A stretch of DNA of 53,539 bases from Desulfococcaceae bacterium HSG9 (GCA_030378005.1 JAUCGF010000003.1:5144-58682), one strand, 5' to 3'; counted from the stretch's first letter, positions 1 through 9,102 are shown. The notes: a model not told the origin generated them from the sequence alone. Made by a program: numbers and translations.

Positions 1-220
1 CGGACGCACTTGGGGTTTTACAGGGGATTGCAACCGCTCTTTGGCTTTAGCTAAGGATTGTTTTAGACGTGATTGTGGCTCTCTTTTTTGCGACGGACGC
101 ACTTGGGGTTTTACAGGGGATTGCAACCGCTCTTTGGCTTTAGCTAAGGATTGTTTTAGACGTGATTGTGGCTCTCTTTTTTGCGACGGACGCACTTGGG
201 GTTTTACAGGGGATTGCAAC
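1..220. repeat. 93-bp in-frame tandem repeat
   Basis: Two identical 93-bp units (1-93 and 94-186) are followed by about 34 bp of a third copy (187-220). The unit is 31 codons long, so copy number can change without a frameshift in the minus-strand protein. The left window edge may cut further copies. Confidence 0.95.
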
Positions 221-642
221 GGGGCGGTTTTTTCAGAAACAGGGCTTGGCCGTCCGATTCTGTCCGGTTTGGCAGCAGTGGTTGGGGGAGCTTTTTCAGA
301 TGGTTTGGGTTTGACATCCGACCCGGGTTTGACATCCTGTTCGGGTGTTGCGGGCGGCCGGGTGTCTGCCGTTGAAGCTGGTTTCTTCGTAACCGGAGAT
401 GCCGGAGATTTTTTTTCTATTTCAGGCTTTGGTGTTGGGGGTGGTTGAGGTGTTTTTTGCCATCCTTTGGTTATCAGGTCCCATCCGGAAGCAGTTTCTT
501 TGTGTATCACAACAGACTCTTTAGGGGCCGATGCGATTTCCTTCCAACCTGAGTTGACTTGTTGCGATTCAGTGGCGTTGTGATTGGTTTTCTTGATGAT
601 AGAACGCGCTTTTTGGGCCTTTTTCTTAATTATGCCAAGCAC
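1..642 (-). CDS. Lys/Pro-rich repeat protein, 3' end beyond window
   Basis: An open minus-strand frame runs from a GTG at 642 (AGGA about 8 nt upstream) to the left edge with no stop, giving at least 214 codons. The protein starts VLGIIKKKAQKARSIIKKT and continues into a Pro/Lys/Ser-rich segment (for example TPQPPPTPKPEIEKK). It ends in a 31-residue tandem repeat built around QSPVKPQVRPSQKRE and SRLKQSLAKAKERL, two identical copies plus the start of a third. No enzyme domain, signal peptide or membrane segment is visible. It lies 176 bp downstream of alaS on the same strand, but a hairpin at 743-781 may separate them. The composition suggests a disordered, basic, possibly nucleic-acid-binding or structural protein. 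I do not recognise the family. The GTG start is a choice, since no upstream ATG is available in frame. Confidence 0.6.
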   Translation of the reverse strand, partial: MLGIIKKKAQKARSIIKKTNHNATESQQVNSGWKEIASAPKESVVIHKETASGWDLITKGWQKTPQPPPTPKPEIEKKSPASPVTKKPASTADTRPPATPEQDVKPGSDVKPKPSEKAPPTTAAKPDRIGRPSPVSEKTAPLQSPVKPQVRPSQKREPQSRLKQSLAKAKERLQSPVKPQVRPSQKREPQSRLKQSLAKAKERLQSPVKPQVRP

Positions 643-742
643 AATCGGATTCCTATTTTGTTTATCAATTCGTTACGAGACAAAGCCATGTAACGAGTAA
701 GGAGCAATAATTAAACAAATTCCCCATTTCATAATAACTAAA

Positions 743-781
743 TTCCAGCTCTTAAACTGATGACACGAGCAAGAGCTGGAA
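743..781 (-). terminator. Possible alaS terminator hairpin
   Basis: A perfect 11-bp inverted repeat (TTCCAGCTCTT / AAGAGCTGGAA) with a 17-nt loop lies 38 bp past the alaS stop. On the minus strand it is followed by TTTAGTT, only a weak U-tract, so termination is plausible but not certain. Confidence 0.45.
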
Positions 782-818
782 AAATGGGTAAGTTATTTAA
801 TCACCGTTCTTAAACAAT

Positions 819-3458
819 TTACATCTCGGCCACGATATCATACACCTCGGCAAGCGCCATATCCAATTTTTCAGGATGTGAGCCACCAGCTTGAGCCATA
901 TCCGGTCGTCCGCCGCCGCCGCCGCCTACTGTTGCGGCAACTTGTTTAATAAGTTTGCCGGCATGAAAGCGTTTGGTCAGGTCTTTGGATACCACGGCGA
1001 TTAAAAGCACCTTGTCGCCGGATACCGCTCCCAACACAACAATACCGGATTTGATACGATCTTTAAATCGGTCGGCCAATTCCCTTAACGCGGCTGGCTG
1101 GTCGGCTGTGACTTTCAGAGCTAAAACCGGCACATTGTTCACGGTTTTAAAAGTGGCCATGGCATCTTCCGCCTCTCTGGAAGCCAGTTGGGCTTTGAGT
1201 TGGGTAACATCTTTTTCAAGTGCCTTCTGTGTTGCCAACATTTTCTCAATCTTTGTTTCCAGATAGGTGGGTTCTGATTTAAGCAATTGTGCGGAAGCGC
1301 TCACTATTCGACTCGTTTGTTGGGTATAAGCAAGCGCTGCATCACCTGTAAGCGCTTCAATCCGACGCACGCCGGCTGCGATACCGGATTCATCCGTGAT
1401 TTTAAAAAGGCCGATGTCGCCGGTTCGGCTTGCATGAGTGCCGCCGCATAGTTCACGGCTAAAATCGTCTATGGAAACGACGCGCACCCAATCCCCATAT
1501 TTTTCCTCAAATAAGGCGGTCGCGCCAGATTTGAAAGCATCTTCAGCATTCATCTCCTGGGTCTGCACGGAAAAATTACGGCACACTTGCCGATTAACCA
1601 GCGCTTCAATCTCGTCCAGCGTATCTTGGGGCAGCAATGCGAAATGAGTGAAATCAAAACGCAGACGATCAGGGCTCACTTTTGATCCGGCCTGTTTGAC
1701 ATGTTCGCCTACAATCTTGCGCAAGGCATAGTGCAGCAGGTGTGTGGCGGTGTGATTGCATCGGGTCGCCTGACGCGAAACCTCATTGATGCTAAGGGTA
1801 ACGGCATCTCCCTTTTTAATCTTCCCTTTGATTACTTCGCCCCGGTGAATAATCAGGCCAGTGGGGTCCTTAATTGTGTCATCAAGATTGATTTCAAATG
1901 TACGATCAGCGTAGTTGCCTTTAATTTGGCCGATATCACCCATCTGCCCACCTGATTCGGCATAAAAAGGTGTGGCGGTAGTTACGATTTCGATTTTTTG
2001 ACCCGGAGCGGCTTCCAGGACATCTTTCTCATCAACAACGATAACGAGCGCTTCAGATTCACAAGATGATTGTTCATACCCTGTAAATTCGGATTTGACG
2101 CCCTGGCTCGAAAGCGTTTTATAAGCTTCGCCAACCGAAGCAAAGGTCGTGACGGAACGCGATTGGGCGCGCTGTTTATCCATGGCTTTATCAAAGCCGT
2201 CAGTGTCCAGTTCCAGTTGTTCATCGCGCACGACATCTCTGACAATATCTACCGGAAAACCGTATGTATCGTAGAGCTTGAACATAATATCGCCTGGCAC
2301 GGTTCGCTCGCCTTTAGCCTTGATTTCAGCCAAAGATTCATTCAACAGTTTAAGCCCGTAGTCCAGAGTTTCGGAAAAACGAACTTCTTCATTTTTAATG
2401 ACATTGCGAATAAAGGCTTCGGCGGCAGTCAGGTCAGGATACGCGTTTTGCATGATATCAAAGACTGTTTTGGCGGTATCATGCAAAAACGGCTTTTGCA
2501 AGCCGATATGGCGACCATAACGAATCGCCCGGCGCATAATACGTCTCAGCACATAACCGCGCCCTTCGTTAGAAGGCATAATACCGTCGCCGATCAGAAA
2601 AGCCGCGGCACGGGAATGGTCGGCAATCACTTTTAAAGCGACATCCGTATCAGGAGATGCTCCGATTTCTTTGCCCGATAGCAGGGCGGCTTTTGCCATA
2701 ATGGGCTGAATCAGATCCGTTTCGTAGTTGGAATTCACATTTTGAAGAACCAACGCCATGCGCTCCAGCCCTAAACCGGTGTCGATGCTGGGTTTGGGCA
2801 GCGGCGTCATTTTTCCGGACGGCTCGCGGTCGAACTGCATAAAAACCAAATTCCAAAGTTCGAGATAGCGGTCACAGTCACATCCCACGGCGCAGTCCGG
2901 ACGGTCACATCCATAAGCCGGACCACGGTCAAGATGAATTTCGCTGCACGGCCCGCAAGGCCCGGTGTCTCCCATAGCCCAAAAATTATCTTCTTCGCCG
3001 AGACGGATAATTTTTTCTTCCGGCACGCCGATATTTTTATTCCAAAGCTCAAACGCTTCATCATCATCCAAATAAATCGAAACCCAAAGTTTATCTTCAG
3101 GCAGGCCGTAGCCATTCAAAAGCAAATCCCATGCAAATTCAATGGCTTTTTCTTTAAAATAATCGCCGAAAGAAAAATTGCCCATCATTTCAAAAAATGT
3201 ATGGTGCCGGGCCGTGTAGCCGACATTTTCCAGATCATTATGCTTCCCGCCGGCGCGTACACATTTTTGAGAAGTAACTGCGCGATTATAATCTCTTTTT
3301 TCATCGCCAAGGAAACAGCGTTTAAACTGTACCATGCCGGCATTGGTGAATAATAAAGTGGGATCATCGGCCGGAACCAATGAAGAACTTCGGACAATGC
3401 GATGATTGTGTTTTTCAAAGAATTGAAGATATTTTCTGCGAATTTCGTTGCCTGTCAT
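819..3458 (-). CDS. alaS: Alanyl-tRNA synthetase
   Basis: Charges tRNA-Ala in the cytoplasm and hydrolyses mischarged Ser/Gly-tRNA. The N-terminal class II catalytic core is clear (RRKYLQFFEKHNH, LLFTNAGMVQFK, HHTFFEMMGNFSFGDYF). The editing domain shows the zinc-type HTATHLLH and CGGTH motifs, and the C-terminal domain ends with the glycine-rich GGGGGGRPDMAQAGG. The length of 879 aa is normal. I chose the ATG at 3458 (MTGNEIRRKY) because GGAG lies 8 nt upstream and because homologues begin at this motif. An upstream in-frame extension of 16 residues is encoded by the dispersed repeat between recA and alaS and is unlikely to be translated. It lies downstream of recA, an arrangement common in Proteobacteria. 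Confidence 0.97.
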   Translation of the reverse strand: MTGNEIRRKYLQFFEKHNHRIVRSSSLVPADDPTLLFTNAGMVQFKRCFLGDEKRDYNRAVTSQKCVRAGGKHNDLENVGYTARHHTFFEMMGNFSFGDYFKEKAIEFAWDLLLNGYGLPEDKLWVSIYLDDDEAFELWNKNIGVPEEKIIRLGEEDNFWAMGDTGPCGPCSEIHLDRGPAYGCDRPDCAVGCDCDRYLELWNLVFMQFDREPSGKMTPLPKPSIDTGLGLERMALVLQNVNSNYETDLIQPIMAKAALLSGKEIGASPDTDVALKVIADHSRAAAFLIGDGIMPSNEGRGYVLRRIMRRAIRYGRHIGLQKPFLHDTAKTVFDIMQNAYPDLTAAEAFIRNVIKNEEVRFSETLDYGLKLLNESLAEIKAKGERTVPGDIMFKLYDTYGFPVDIVRDVVRDEQLELDTDGFDKAMDKQRAQSRSVTTFASVGEAYKTLSSQGVKSEFTGYEQSSCESEALVIVVDEKDVLEAAPGQKIEIVTTATPFYAESGGQMGDIGQIKGNYADRTFEINLDDTIKDPTGLIIHRGEVIKGKIKKGDAVTLSINEVSRQATRCNHTATHLLHYALRKIVGEHVKQAGSKVSPDRLRFDFTHFALLPQDTLDEIEALVNRQVCRNFSVQTQEMNAEDAFKSGATALFEEKYGDWVRVVSIDDFSRELCGGTHASRTGDIGLFKITDESGIAAGVRRIEALTGDAALAYTQQTSRIVSASAQLLKSEPTYLETKIEKMLATQKALEKDVTQLKAQLASREAEDAMATFKTVNNVPVLALKVTADQPAALRELADRFKDRIKSGIVVLGAVSGDKVLLIAVVSKDLTKRFHAGKLIKQVAATVGGGGGGRPDMAQAGGSHPEKLDMALAEVYDIVAEM

Positions 3459-3482
3459 TAATTGCTCCATGGTTGTGAGTGC

Positions 3483-3606
3483 GAACCACGAATGAAGACT
3501 AACCACGAATAAACACTAATGAACACTAATAACAAAACATTCGTATTTATCAGCCGTTCAATTTTATTTCATTTCATTCGTGCTTATTTGTGTTCATTCG
3601 TGGTTC
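3483..3606. repeat. Dispersed palindrome, GAACCACGAATGAA family
   Basis: GAACCACGAATGAA at 3483-3496 and GTGTTCATTCGTGGTTC at 3590-3606 are inverted copies of one motif, with further partial copies (ACCACGAATAAACAC) between them. The same palindrome occurs at 37515-37568. The element fills most of the recA-alaS gap. Confidence 0.8.
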
Positions 3607-3609
3607 AAT

Positions 3610-4668
3610 TTATTTCTTTGTTTGCGTTTCTTTATCACTTTTTTCCTTTTTTTCAGATTCAGCTTCAACTTTGGATTCAAGACCCAACGCTTCGCGGACT
3701 TTGGTCAATGCCGTGTTATATATCTCCGGATTATCATCCAGAAAACGTTTGACATTTTGGCGTCCCTGGCCGATACGTTCGCCATTAAAAGCATACCATG
3801 ACCCGCTTTTATCAATAATATTTTCTTTAACGCCGATATCAAGGAGATCACCGGATTTGGAGATGCCTTCACCGTAAATAATGTCAAATTCGACCTCTTG
3901 AAACGGCGGTGCCATTTTATTTTTAACCACCCGCACGCGTGTGCGGTTGCCGACAACATCCTGCCCCTGTTTAATCGCACCGATACGCCGGATGTCCAGC
4001 CGCACGGTTGCGTAAAACTTTAACGCATTGCCGCCGGTAGTGGTTTCCGGATTGCCGAAAACAATACCGATTTTCATCCGAATTTGGTTGATAAAAATAA
4101 GCGAAGTCATGGTTTTATTGATTGTACCCGTGAGTTTACGCAGAGCTTGGGACATGAGTCGGGCTTGAAGCCCCATGTGGGAATCGCCCATTTCACCTTC
4201 TATCTCAGCACGAGGAACCAGGGCGGCGACTGAATCAATAACGACGATATCAATGGCACCGCTGCGAACCAGCATATCCGTAATTTCAAGAGCCTGTTCG
4301 CCGGTGTCGGGTTGGGAAATCAGCAGTTCATCACAATTTACGCCCAAATTTTTCGCATACGCAATGTCTAACGCATGCTCGGCATCAACAAATGCCGCAA
4401 TGCCGCCTTGGGCTTGAGCGGCGGCTACCGCATGTAAAGCCAGCGTGGTTTTGCCGGATGACTCCGGTCCGTAAATTTCGGTAACACGTCCTCTGGGAAT
4501 TCCGCCCACACCCAGCGCTTTATCCAGCGCCAGAGAACCGGTGGGAATCACCGGAACGGAAATCACCGGTCGGCTGCCCAACTTCATAATGGAACCTTTG
4601 CCAAATTGACGTTCAATCTGATTCATCGCGGCATCAACCGCCTTTAGCTTGTCAGGTATTACACTCAT
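3610..4668 (-). CDS. recA: Recombinase RecA
   Basis: Forms ATP-dependent filaments on single-stranded DNA for homologous pairing and SOS coprotease activity. The 352-aa protein has Walker A GPESSGKT, the DAEHALD segment, the [21 protein letters not shown]alker B/L1 region cut into recognisable blocks, and the L2 region with [10 protein letters not shown]. The acidic, Lys-rich C-terminal tail is usual for RecA. The ATG at 4668 has AGAGGAT 6 nt upstream. No obvious LexA box was picked out by eye in the 258-bp upstream gap, so SOS control is not shown here. alaS follows on the same strand after a repeat-filled gap. No recX is visible between them. Confidence 0.98.
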   Translation of the reverse strand: MSVIPDKLKAVDAAMNQIERQFGKGSIMKLGSRPVISVPVIPTGSLALDKALGVGGIPRGRVTEIYGPESSGKTTLALHAVAAAQAQGGIAAFVDAEHALDIAYAKNLGVNCDELLISQPDTGEQALEITDMLVRSGAIDIVVIDSVAALVPRAEIEGEMGDSHMGLQARLMSQALRKLTGTINKTMTSLIFINQIRMKIGIVFGNPETTTGGNALKFYATVRLDIRRIGAIKQGQDVVGNRTRVRVVKNKMAPPFQEVEFDIIYGEGISKSGDLLDIGVKENIIDKSGSWYAFNGERIGQGRQNVKRFLDDNPEIYNTALTKVREALGLESKVEAESEKKEKSDKETQTKK

Positions 4669-4800
4669 GTTATCCTCTTTTCATGTATTTCATTTTTATT
4701 ATGTTAAGGATGCCAAACGGAAATGACTGTATCACAGTTCGTAGATAATTTCAAATGCCAAACATCTTTTTATAATTTAGTGATTTCTCTAAAAATAATA

Positions 4801-4894
4801 TATAGACAGTCACTTAAATAATTTCAAAAATGCTTGGGCAAAAGCTCAAAGCTTCTGAACAATCTTTCTGAAATTTAATATGTGACTGTCTATA
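4801..4894. mobile_element. 94-bp inverted-repeat element, MITE-like
   Basis: TATAGACAGTCAC (4801-4813) is repeated in perfect inverted form as GTGACTGTCTATA (4882-4894). A second inner inverted pair is ATTTCA / TGAAAT (4821-4826 and 4869-4874). The 42-bp core has no coding capacity. A lone copy of the end motif TATAGACAGTC occurs at 24251. If the true ends are GACAGTCAC, the flanking TATA on both sides could be a target duplication, but TATA is palindromic and therefore weak evidence. Confidence 0.5.
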
Positions 4895-4927
4895 GCCAAT
4901 CAGAAAATATTTTATTCACCATAGCTT

Positions 4928-5185
4928 TTAACAGGTTCTGTGATACAATTCTTCACGAACAACACGCCTAAGAGTATCATTGATTAATATCTGATAGTCG
5001 GTTTTTCCTGCTTTGGCTTTGAAATATTCAATAAGAACAGTGTCCAGCAGGATAGTGATGTGCTGTTTGTGTGATGAGACAGGTTTCAAGCCGACACGGA
5101 ATACAGCACGGTCTAAGTCATCCTGAGTTACTTCAGGGTATTCATCATTCTCATCAGAGATTTTTGAAGAATATAAGTTGTTCAT
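4928..5185 (-). CDS. brnA: BrnA-family antitoxin
   Basis: An 85-aa protein whose C-terminal half (KQHITILLDTVLIEYFKAK followed by YQILINDTLRRVV) is a ribbon-helix-helix DNA-binding domain of the type found in BrnA antitoxins. The N-terminal half is acidic (SDENDEYPEVTQDDLDRA) and would wrap the toxin. It overlaps the upstream brnT by 32 bp, giving the toxin-first order typical of brnTA. In known BrnTA modules the complex represses its own promoter, which here would lie at about 5424-5520. Confidence 0.85.
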   Translation of the reverse strand: MNNLYSSKISDENDEYPEVTQDDLDRAVFRVGLKPVSSHKQHITILLDTVLIEYFKAKAGKTDYQILINDTLRRVVREELYHRTC

Positions 5186-5423
5186 TTTTATTTGCCTTTC
5201 GCATGGAAATGATGCGGATTTCTTCTTCAGTTTCGGTATGTACGATAACCATAACTCCGTCTCTCAATAATCCTAGTGTAACCCAGCGTTGTTCGCCGTA
5301 ATCCTCACGATCATCTTCAAATGTGAAAGTCGGACCTGTGAAAACTTTTTCAGCCTTTGCAAAGTCTAAGCCTCGTGTATTCAAATTTTTCTGTCGTTTG
5401 AGTTCATGCCATGTGTATCGCAT
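5154..5423 (-). CDS. brnT: BrnT-family ribonuclease toxin
   Basis: An 89-aa DUF497 protein. It carries the family signature: NLNTRGLDFAKAEKVF, an acidic patch FEDDREDYGEQRWVTLG, and the C-terminal HTETEEEIRIISMRKA block, which holds the conserved Arg/Glu residues of the RelE-like fold. BrnT toxins cleave RNA and inhibit translation. The module is isolated between recA and a radical SAM gene, next to a MITE-like element, consistent with horizontal acquisition. The start is the first ATG of the frame, and no strong Shine-Dalgarno is visible. Confidence 0.87.
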   Translation of the reverse strand: MRYTWHELKRQKNLNTRGLDFAKAEKVFTGPTFTFEDDREDYGEQRWVTLGLLRDGVMVIVHTETEEEIRIISMRKANKNEQLIFFKNL

Positions 5424-5525
5424 ACTTTTTGGATGATTGGGTTGTTCATTAAAATTATAAATATAACAAGTGCTTATACAGATTTTAATGTAAATATAAA
5501 ATTTGACAGATTAGCTGAAATTCAC

Positions 5526-6686
5526 CTAAATATAACGATCCGCCATTTCAGTAATGAAGCGATCTACGCCGGCATCGCCTTCTTGAGCGTAGGTATTTTC
5601 AACAAGCTGCTTGATTTTACGATAGGTTGAAGGATCGTTTTTCAAATCATCAGTGGAACGGTAGGCCCCACCCCTTCGGCCAGCACGATATATCAGTCGA
5701 TCCGTATCAGAAAGCTCACGATATTTGTGTGTCACTTCCAGCATCTTTGCTTTATCTTGAGGCATTTTACCGGAAAGGTCTTCAAAAAGATTCATGATAT
5801 GATCGCTGGTAACGGTACTGGTGATGTTGTCTAAGGAACTGATAAACAGATCGATCTCTTCCGCCAGCATATCATCGGTTTGAATAGTGAAAGCCCCCTG
5901 TTGAAGTTTTTCATAAAGCGGCACACGCCGGGGAACTCTCAGACTGCGCAAACGAATGAAATGCGGATTGATCTGATTCAGCACGTCAGCAGTGGCCTTA
6001 GCATGTTCGCTCCACATCTCCTGCCCACCAAGACCCGGCATGACATATTCGGAAAGCTCTATGCCGGCGTCAAGCACCTTACGACCGGCCCTTACATGGC
6101 CTTCACCGGTAACGCCCTTTTTCATGAGTTTCAGCAAAGGATCATAACCGGTTTCAAGTCCGATATGAATCCGATTCAAACCGGCCAGGCGAATTTGTTT
6201 GAGGGATTCTGCGGATTTACGCGTTATTGTTTTAGAGCGTGAATATGTTGTCACCCGGTCGATCTGGGGAAATTGGCTTCTCAGAAATTTAAGAACCGTC
6301 ACTAAATTGTCCGTTTTCATAATCAGATTATCAGCATCCTGCAAAAAACAGGCATTCGTACCATGATATAGCCATAATGCTACGCTTCGATAACTGTTAC
6401 TATACTGATGATCTCCCAAAATACGGCCAATCACCTGATCATTAACCGTTTCACCGAAACCCATTGCCTGAGCTGAAGCTAATACATCATCGGCAACCGC
6501 GCGTGCTGTTCGGATATCTTGCTTAATTTCATCAACGGAACGAAGTGAAAACTCACGGCGTTTATACACTGGGCAAAAAAGGCAATGATTCCAAGGGCAA
6601 TTACGAGTGAAACGTAGCAAAAGGCTTTGCGCTTCATTGGGTGGACGGATAGGTCCCTGCTCAAAATTTAATTCATTCGATTTCAT
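5526..6686 (-). CDS. Radical SAM protein
   Basis: A 386-aa radical SAM protein of unassigned substrate. The cluster-binding motif near residue 30 is RNCPWNHCLFCPVYK, where the cysteines are spaced C-x4-C-x2-C rather than the classical C-x3-C-x2-C. Downstream TIM-barrel motifs include GLNRIHIGLETG (SAM-contacting strand), KKGVTGEGHVRAGRKVLDAG and YVMPGLGG. AAGGAG lies 6 nt before the ATG at 6686. The nitroreductase gene ends 9 bp upstream, so the two are probably co-transcribed. The family recurs in anaerobes next to redox genes. I cannot name its reaction. Confidence 0.85.
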   Translation of the reverse strand: MKSNELNFEQGPIRPPNEAQSLLLRFTRNCPWNHCLFCPVYKRREFSLRSVDEIKQDIRTARAVADDVLASAQAMGFGETVNDQVIGRILGDHQYSNSYRSVALWLYHGTNACFLQDADNLIMKTDNLVTVLKFLRSQFPQIDRVTTYSRSKTITRKSAESLKQIRLAGLNRIHIGLETGYDPLLKLMKKGVTGEGHVRAGRKVLDAGIELSEYVMPGLGGQEMWSEHAKATADVLNQINPHFIRLRSLRVPRRVPLYEKLQQGAFTIQTDDMLAEEIDLFISSLDNITSTVTSDHIMNLFEDLSGKMPQDKAKMLEVTHKYRELSDTDRLIYRAGRRGGAYRSTDDLKNDPSTYRKIKQLVENTYAQEGDAGVDRFITEMADRYI

Positions 6687-6695
6687 TTGAACTCC

Positions 6696-7238
6696 TTAAA
6701 ATGTGTCAACGTGAATAAATTCGTTAACTTCACGACGCTTGGTAGCTGAAAGGGTTTTCTGAGGATAGCCCATGGGAATTAACGTTACAACCTCATAGCC
6801 TGCGGGAATTTTAAGTATTTCAGCGGCCTTGTTATGATCGAACAAGCCTACAATGACTGTGCCGATGCCGAGGGTTTGAGCGGATAGACAAAGCGTTTGA
6901 TTGACAATACCGAGATCGTACATAAACCAATCGCCGAATTTGGTGGTAACTTTATCTTGATAAAAGCCGGACGTTCCTAATTTTCCACATAAGGCCAAAA
7001 GCACCGGTGCCGCGACAATGGCTTTAGTGGCGGGATTTTTAGGGCCGATGGTTTCTTGCAGCAGTTTTCTGATAGCTGCATCTTTGACCACTACGACTTC
7101 CCAACATTGGGTGTTAGACCATGATGGCGACCAGCGCGCCGCTTCCAGGATAGTGTTTAAACTTTCTTCCGTAATTTCTTGATCGGTGTATTTACGCACA
7201 CTTCGTCTTTCTTTGATTATTTTTAACAAGTCAGACAT
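6696..7238 (-). CDS. Nitroreductase-family flavoprotein
   Basis: A 180-aa FMN-dependent oxidoreductase of the nitroreductase superfamily. The start IIKERRSVRKYTDQEIT is the FMN-phosphate-binding RRSxRxY motif, followed by ILEAARWSPSWSNTQCWEV. The C-terminal half has LGIGTVIVGLFD and a GYPQKT element that closes the flavin pocket. GAGGAG lies 6 nt before the start. Substrate unknown, as usual for this family. Its tight coupling to the downstream radical SAM gene suggests a shared pathway. Confidence 0.9.
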   Translation of the reverse strand: MSDLLKIIKERRSVRKYTDQEITEESLNTILEAARWSPSWSNTQCWEVVVVKDAAIRKLLQETIGPKNPATKAIVAAPVLLALCGKLGTSGFYQDKVTTKFGDWFMYDLGIVNQTLCLSAQTLGIGTVIVGLFDHNKAAEILKIPAGYEVVTLIPMGYPQKTLSATKRREVNEFIHVDTF

Positions 7239-7285
7239 AATGCTCCTCAGTTTCGCTTTATATTGTTTTCATACAAATTATTTCT

Positions 7286-7996
7286 CTATACGATATTAAA
7301 CTGGTTCGATTCGATATAGGGTTTATCTTCCACATCGATCACACGAACGATCTCTTTGTTCAATCGTTGTTTCATTTCAGCTATGATCGCTCTGTTCTTG
7401 TTTAAGGTATGCGCAAAAGCAAGCGTTTCCGCCATCAATTGATCTCCGTGACAGGCTTTCATAATAATATGATGCTGTTCGCATTCTTCAGCAGTCAAGC
7501 GCGCACCGGTGTATTGCATCTCTTCCAGTTTATATTTCGGAATAGCTTTTTGCAACAAAGCATTCATGCCGGGAAGGAAAGGAATTCCGAGATCAACTTC
7601 AGGAAAACAGAAAAAACCACGATCAGAGCGCATCCACCGAAAATCAAAGGCGCAGCACAAAATCGCGCCGCCGGCAAAGGCATGTCCTGTGATTGCGGCG
7701 ATTGTGATAAGCGGATATGTAATCAAGCGTTTAAACAAGCTGTTCAATGTATGAAAAAAGTTTTGGGAGGTTTCCCAATCGGATTGCTGAATCATCGGCC
7801 CCAACCATTCCAAATCAATCCCATTGGAAAAAATTTTGCTGTGCGCAGATTTGACAATTAGCGTGCGAGCGTCCGTATCTGTTTCCACCTTGTCCAAAAC
7901 CGCCATAAAATCTTCCAAAAAAGGAGGATTGAATACGTTTTCGCCATTGTCCAACGTTATCACCGCAACGGTTTTATCCATTGTGTAACGAATCAT
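7286..7996 (-). CDS. Enoyl-CoA hydratase/isomerase family protein
   Basis: A crotonase-fold protein of about 236 aa. Visible motifs are VAVITLDNGENVFNPPF, LIVKSAHSKIFSNGIDLEWLG (first oxyanion-hole segment) and ITGHAFAGGAILCCAFD (second oxyanion-hole segment with GGA). The FFCFPEVDLGIPF strand matches the position of the catalytic acid region. I place the start at the ATG at 7996 (MIRYTMDK). A TTG at 8005 lies closer to an AAAGG but with only 4 nt of spacing, so either is possible. It follows the PHP gene by about 20 bp on the same strand. It may serve fatty-acid or aromatic degradation, but the substrate is unknown. Confidence 0.88.
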   Translation of the reverse strand: MIRYTMDKTVAVITLDNGENVFNPPFLEDFMAVLDKVETDTDARTLIVKSAHSKIFSNGIDLEWLGPMIQQSDWETSQNFFHTLNSLFKRLITYPLITIAAITGHAFAGGAILCCAFDFRWMRSDRGFFCFPEVDLGIPFLPGMNALLQKAIPKYKLEEMQYTGARLTAEECEQHHIIMKACHGDQLMAETLAFAHTLNKNRAIIAEMKQRLNKEIVRVIDVEDKPYIESNQFNIV

Positions 7997-8016
7997 AATT
8001 ATCAAGTTACCTTTCT

Positions 8017-9102
8017 TTAAGCTGAATTACTTTTTTTATAGGCGGATGCAAGTGCATGCGCCCGGCGTTTTTTCATTTTTCGATATTTCCAAAATTGTCG
8101 TATTTTGCTATCGGAACCATATACATGGATCGGTTGCAACCTCCTTTTTACCAGCAGGGGCTGCTTCAAAAATTCAAGGCCGCCATTTTTCAGATTATTC
8201 ATCTTCCTGGCAATTATCGGTTTGTGATACCGGATATTCCGGGCGACAACTTGCTCGTAACGCTGCTGGATAGTCGGGAAAAAATAGGTAATGTGTTTAT
8301 GGGATGATTTGGCCAAAGAGGGCATACGTTTCACTTTGCCAATCGGTTTGCCTAAAACGAAATTTTCTTGTCTTTTGATTGCTCTCAAAAATTCGCTAAT
8401 TGTTTGGGCGCGTGTGTAAGTAACCACTTTTCCGGTTTCAAAAAGAGAATGAGAATCGGAACCACCGGTAATTCCTTTGCCCAATAATTGAGCGAAAGCA
8501 ACGGCTTTTTGATTCTTTTTGCGCGTTACCGCTCCGTTTAAGACTTCAACAGCATCAGTTTGATCTAATAAATACGGGTCAACAAAACCTTTTTGAATAT
8601 TTTTGGGCACATTGGCATAAGATGGCGCATAGGGATGTGCGATACTTACAAGACACTTATACTGTTGTTTAGCGTGCATCAGTTGTGCAATAGTCAGGTC
8701 AGTGTTGGAATGGGGATCCCGCGTTTTATTGTTTTTAACATGCTTTTCATAAAAATGGATTAAAGCCTCTAATTTGGTAAAATAAACCAAAATATGGGGA
8801 CCTTCGGCAATGCTGATTTCGATACCCGGAATAATCGGAACATGTTTCTTGATTTCAAAAGCACGCAAGACCCCCTTGATTTCGTTATGGTCGGTGATCG
8901 CCAAACCGATTTGCAGTTTTGCGGCACGGCGGATCAATTTTGTGACACGGGTGAAACTATCGGAAAAACGGGTGTGAACATGCATGTCCATAATCATAAA
9001 CCCATTTTCACGAATCATTTTCAGATAGGGCCGCGGATGTTCTATTTTGACACGGGTTAACACTGGTGCATTACTTTGCAACGATGAATGATCTATTTTC
9101 AT
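8017..9102 (-). CDS. PHP-domain metal-dependent phosphoesterase
   Basis: A 361-aa protein with the four metal-binding PHP motifs in order: MDMHVHTRFSDS, LAITDHNEIKG, IPGIEIS and SIAHPY, then GGSDSHS. This set binds two or three metal ions and hydrolyses phosphoesters, as in the YciV/PolX group. The region after residue 250 is unusually basic (runs such as KYRKMKKRRAHALASAYKK) and has no domain I recognise. It might bind nucleic acid or polyphosphate. No obvious ribosome binding site stands out at the ATG at 9102. The downstream enoyl-CoA hydratase gene is close and probably co-transcribed. Confidence 0.88.
   Translation of the reverse strand: MKIDHSSLQSNAPVLTRVKIEHPRPYLKMIRENGFMIMDMHVHTRFSDSFTRVTKLIRRAAKLQIGLAITDHNEIKGVLRAFEIKKHVPIIPGIEISIAEGPHILVYFTKLEALIHFYEKHVKNNKTRDPHSNTDLTIAQLMHAKQQYKCLVSIAHPYAPSYANVPKNIQKGFVDPYLLDQTDAVEVLNGAVTRKKNQKAVAFAQLLGKGITGGSDSHSLFETGKVVTYTRAQTISEFLRAIKRQENFVLGKPIGKVKRMPSLAKSSHKHITYFFPTIQQRYEQVVARNIRYHKPIIARKMNNLKNGGLEFLKQPLLVKRRLQPIHVYGSDSKIRQFWKYRKMKKRRAHALASAYKKSNSA

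Noticed and set aside
41..448. Plus-strand open frame through the 93-bp repeat
   Set aside because: It is Cys/Gly/Phe-rich and has no ribosome binding site, while the minus strand gives a continuous, hydrophilic, repeat-containing protein with a usable GTG start.
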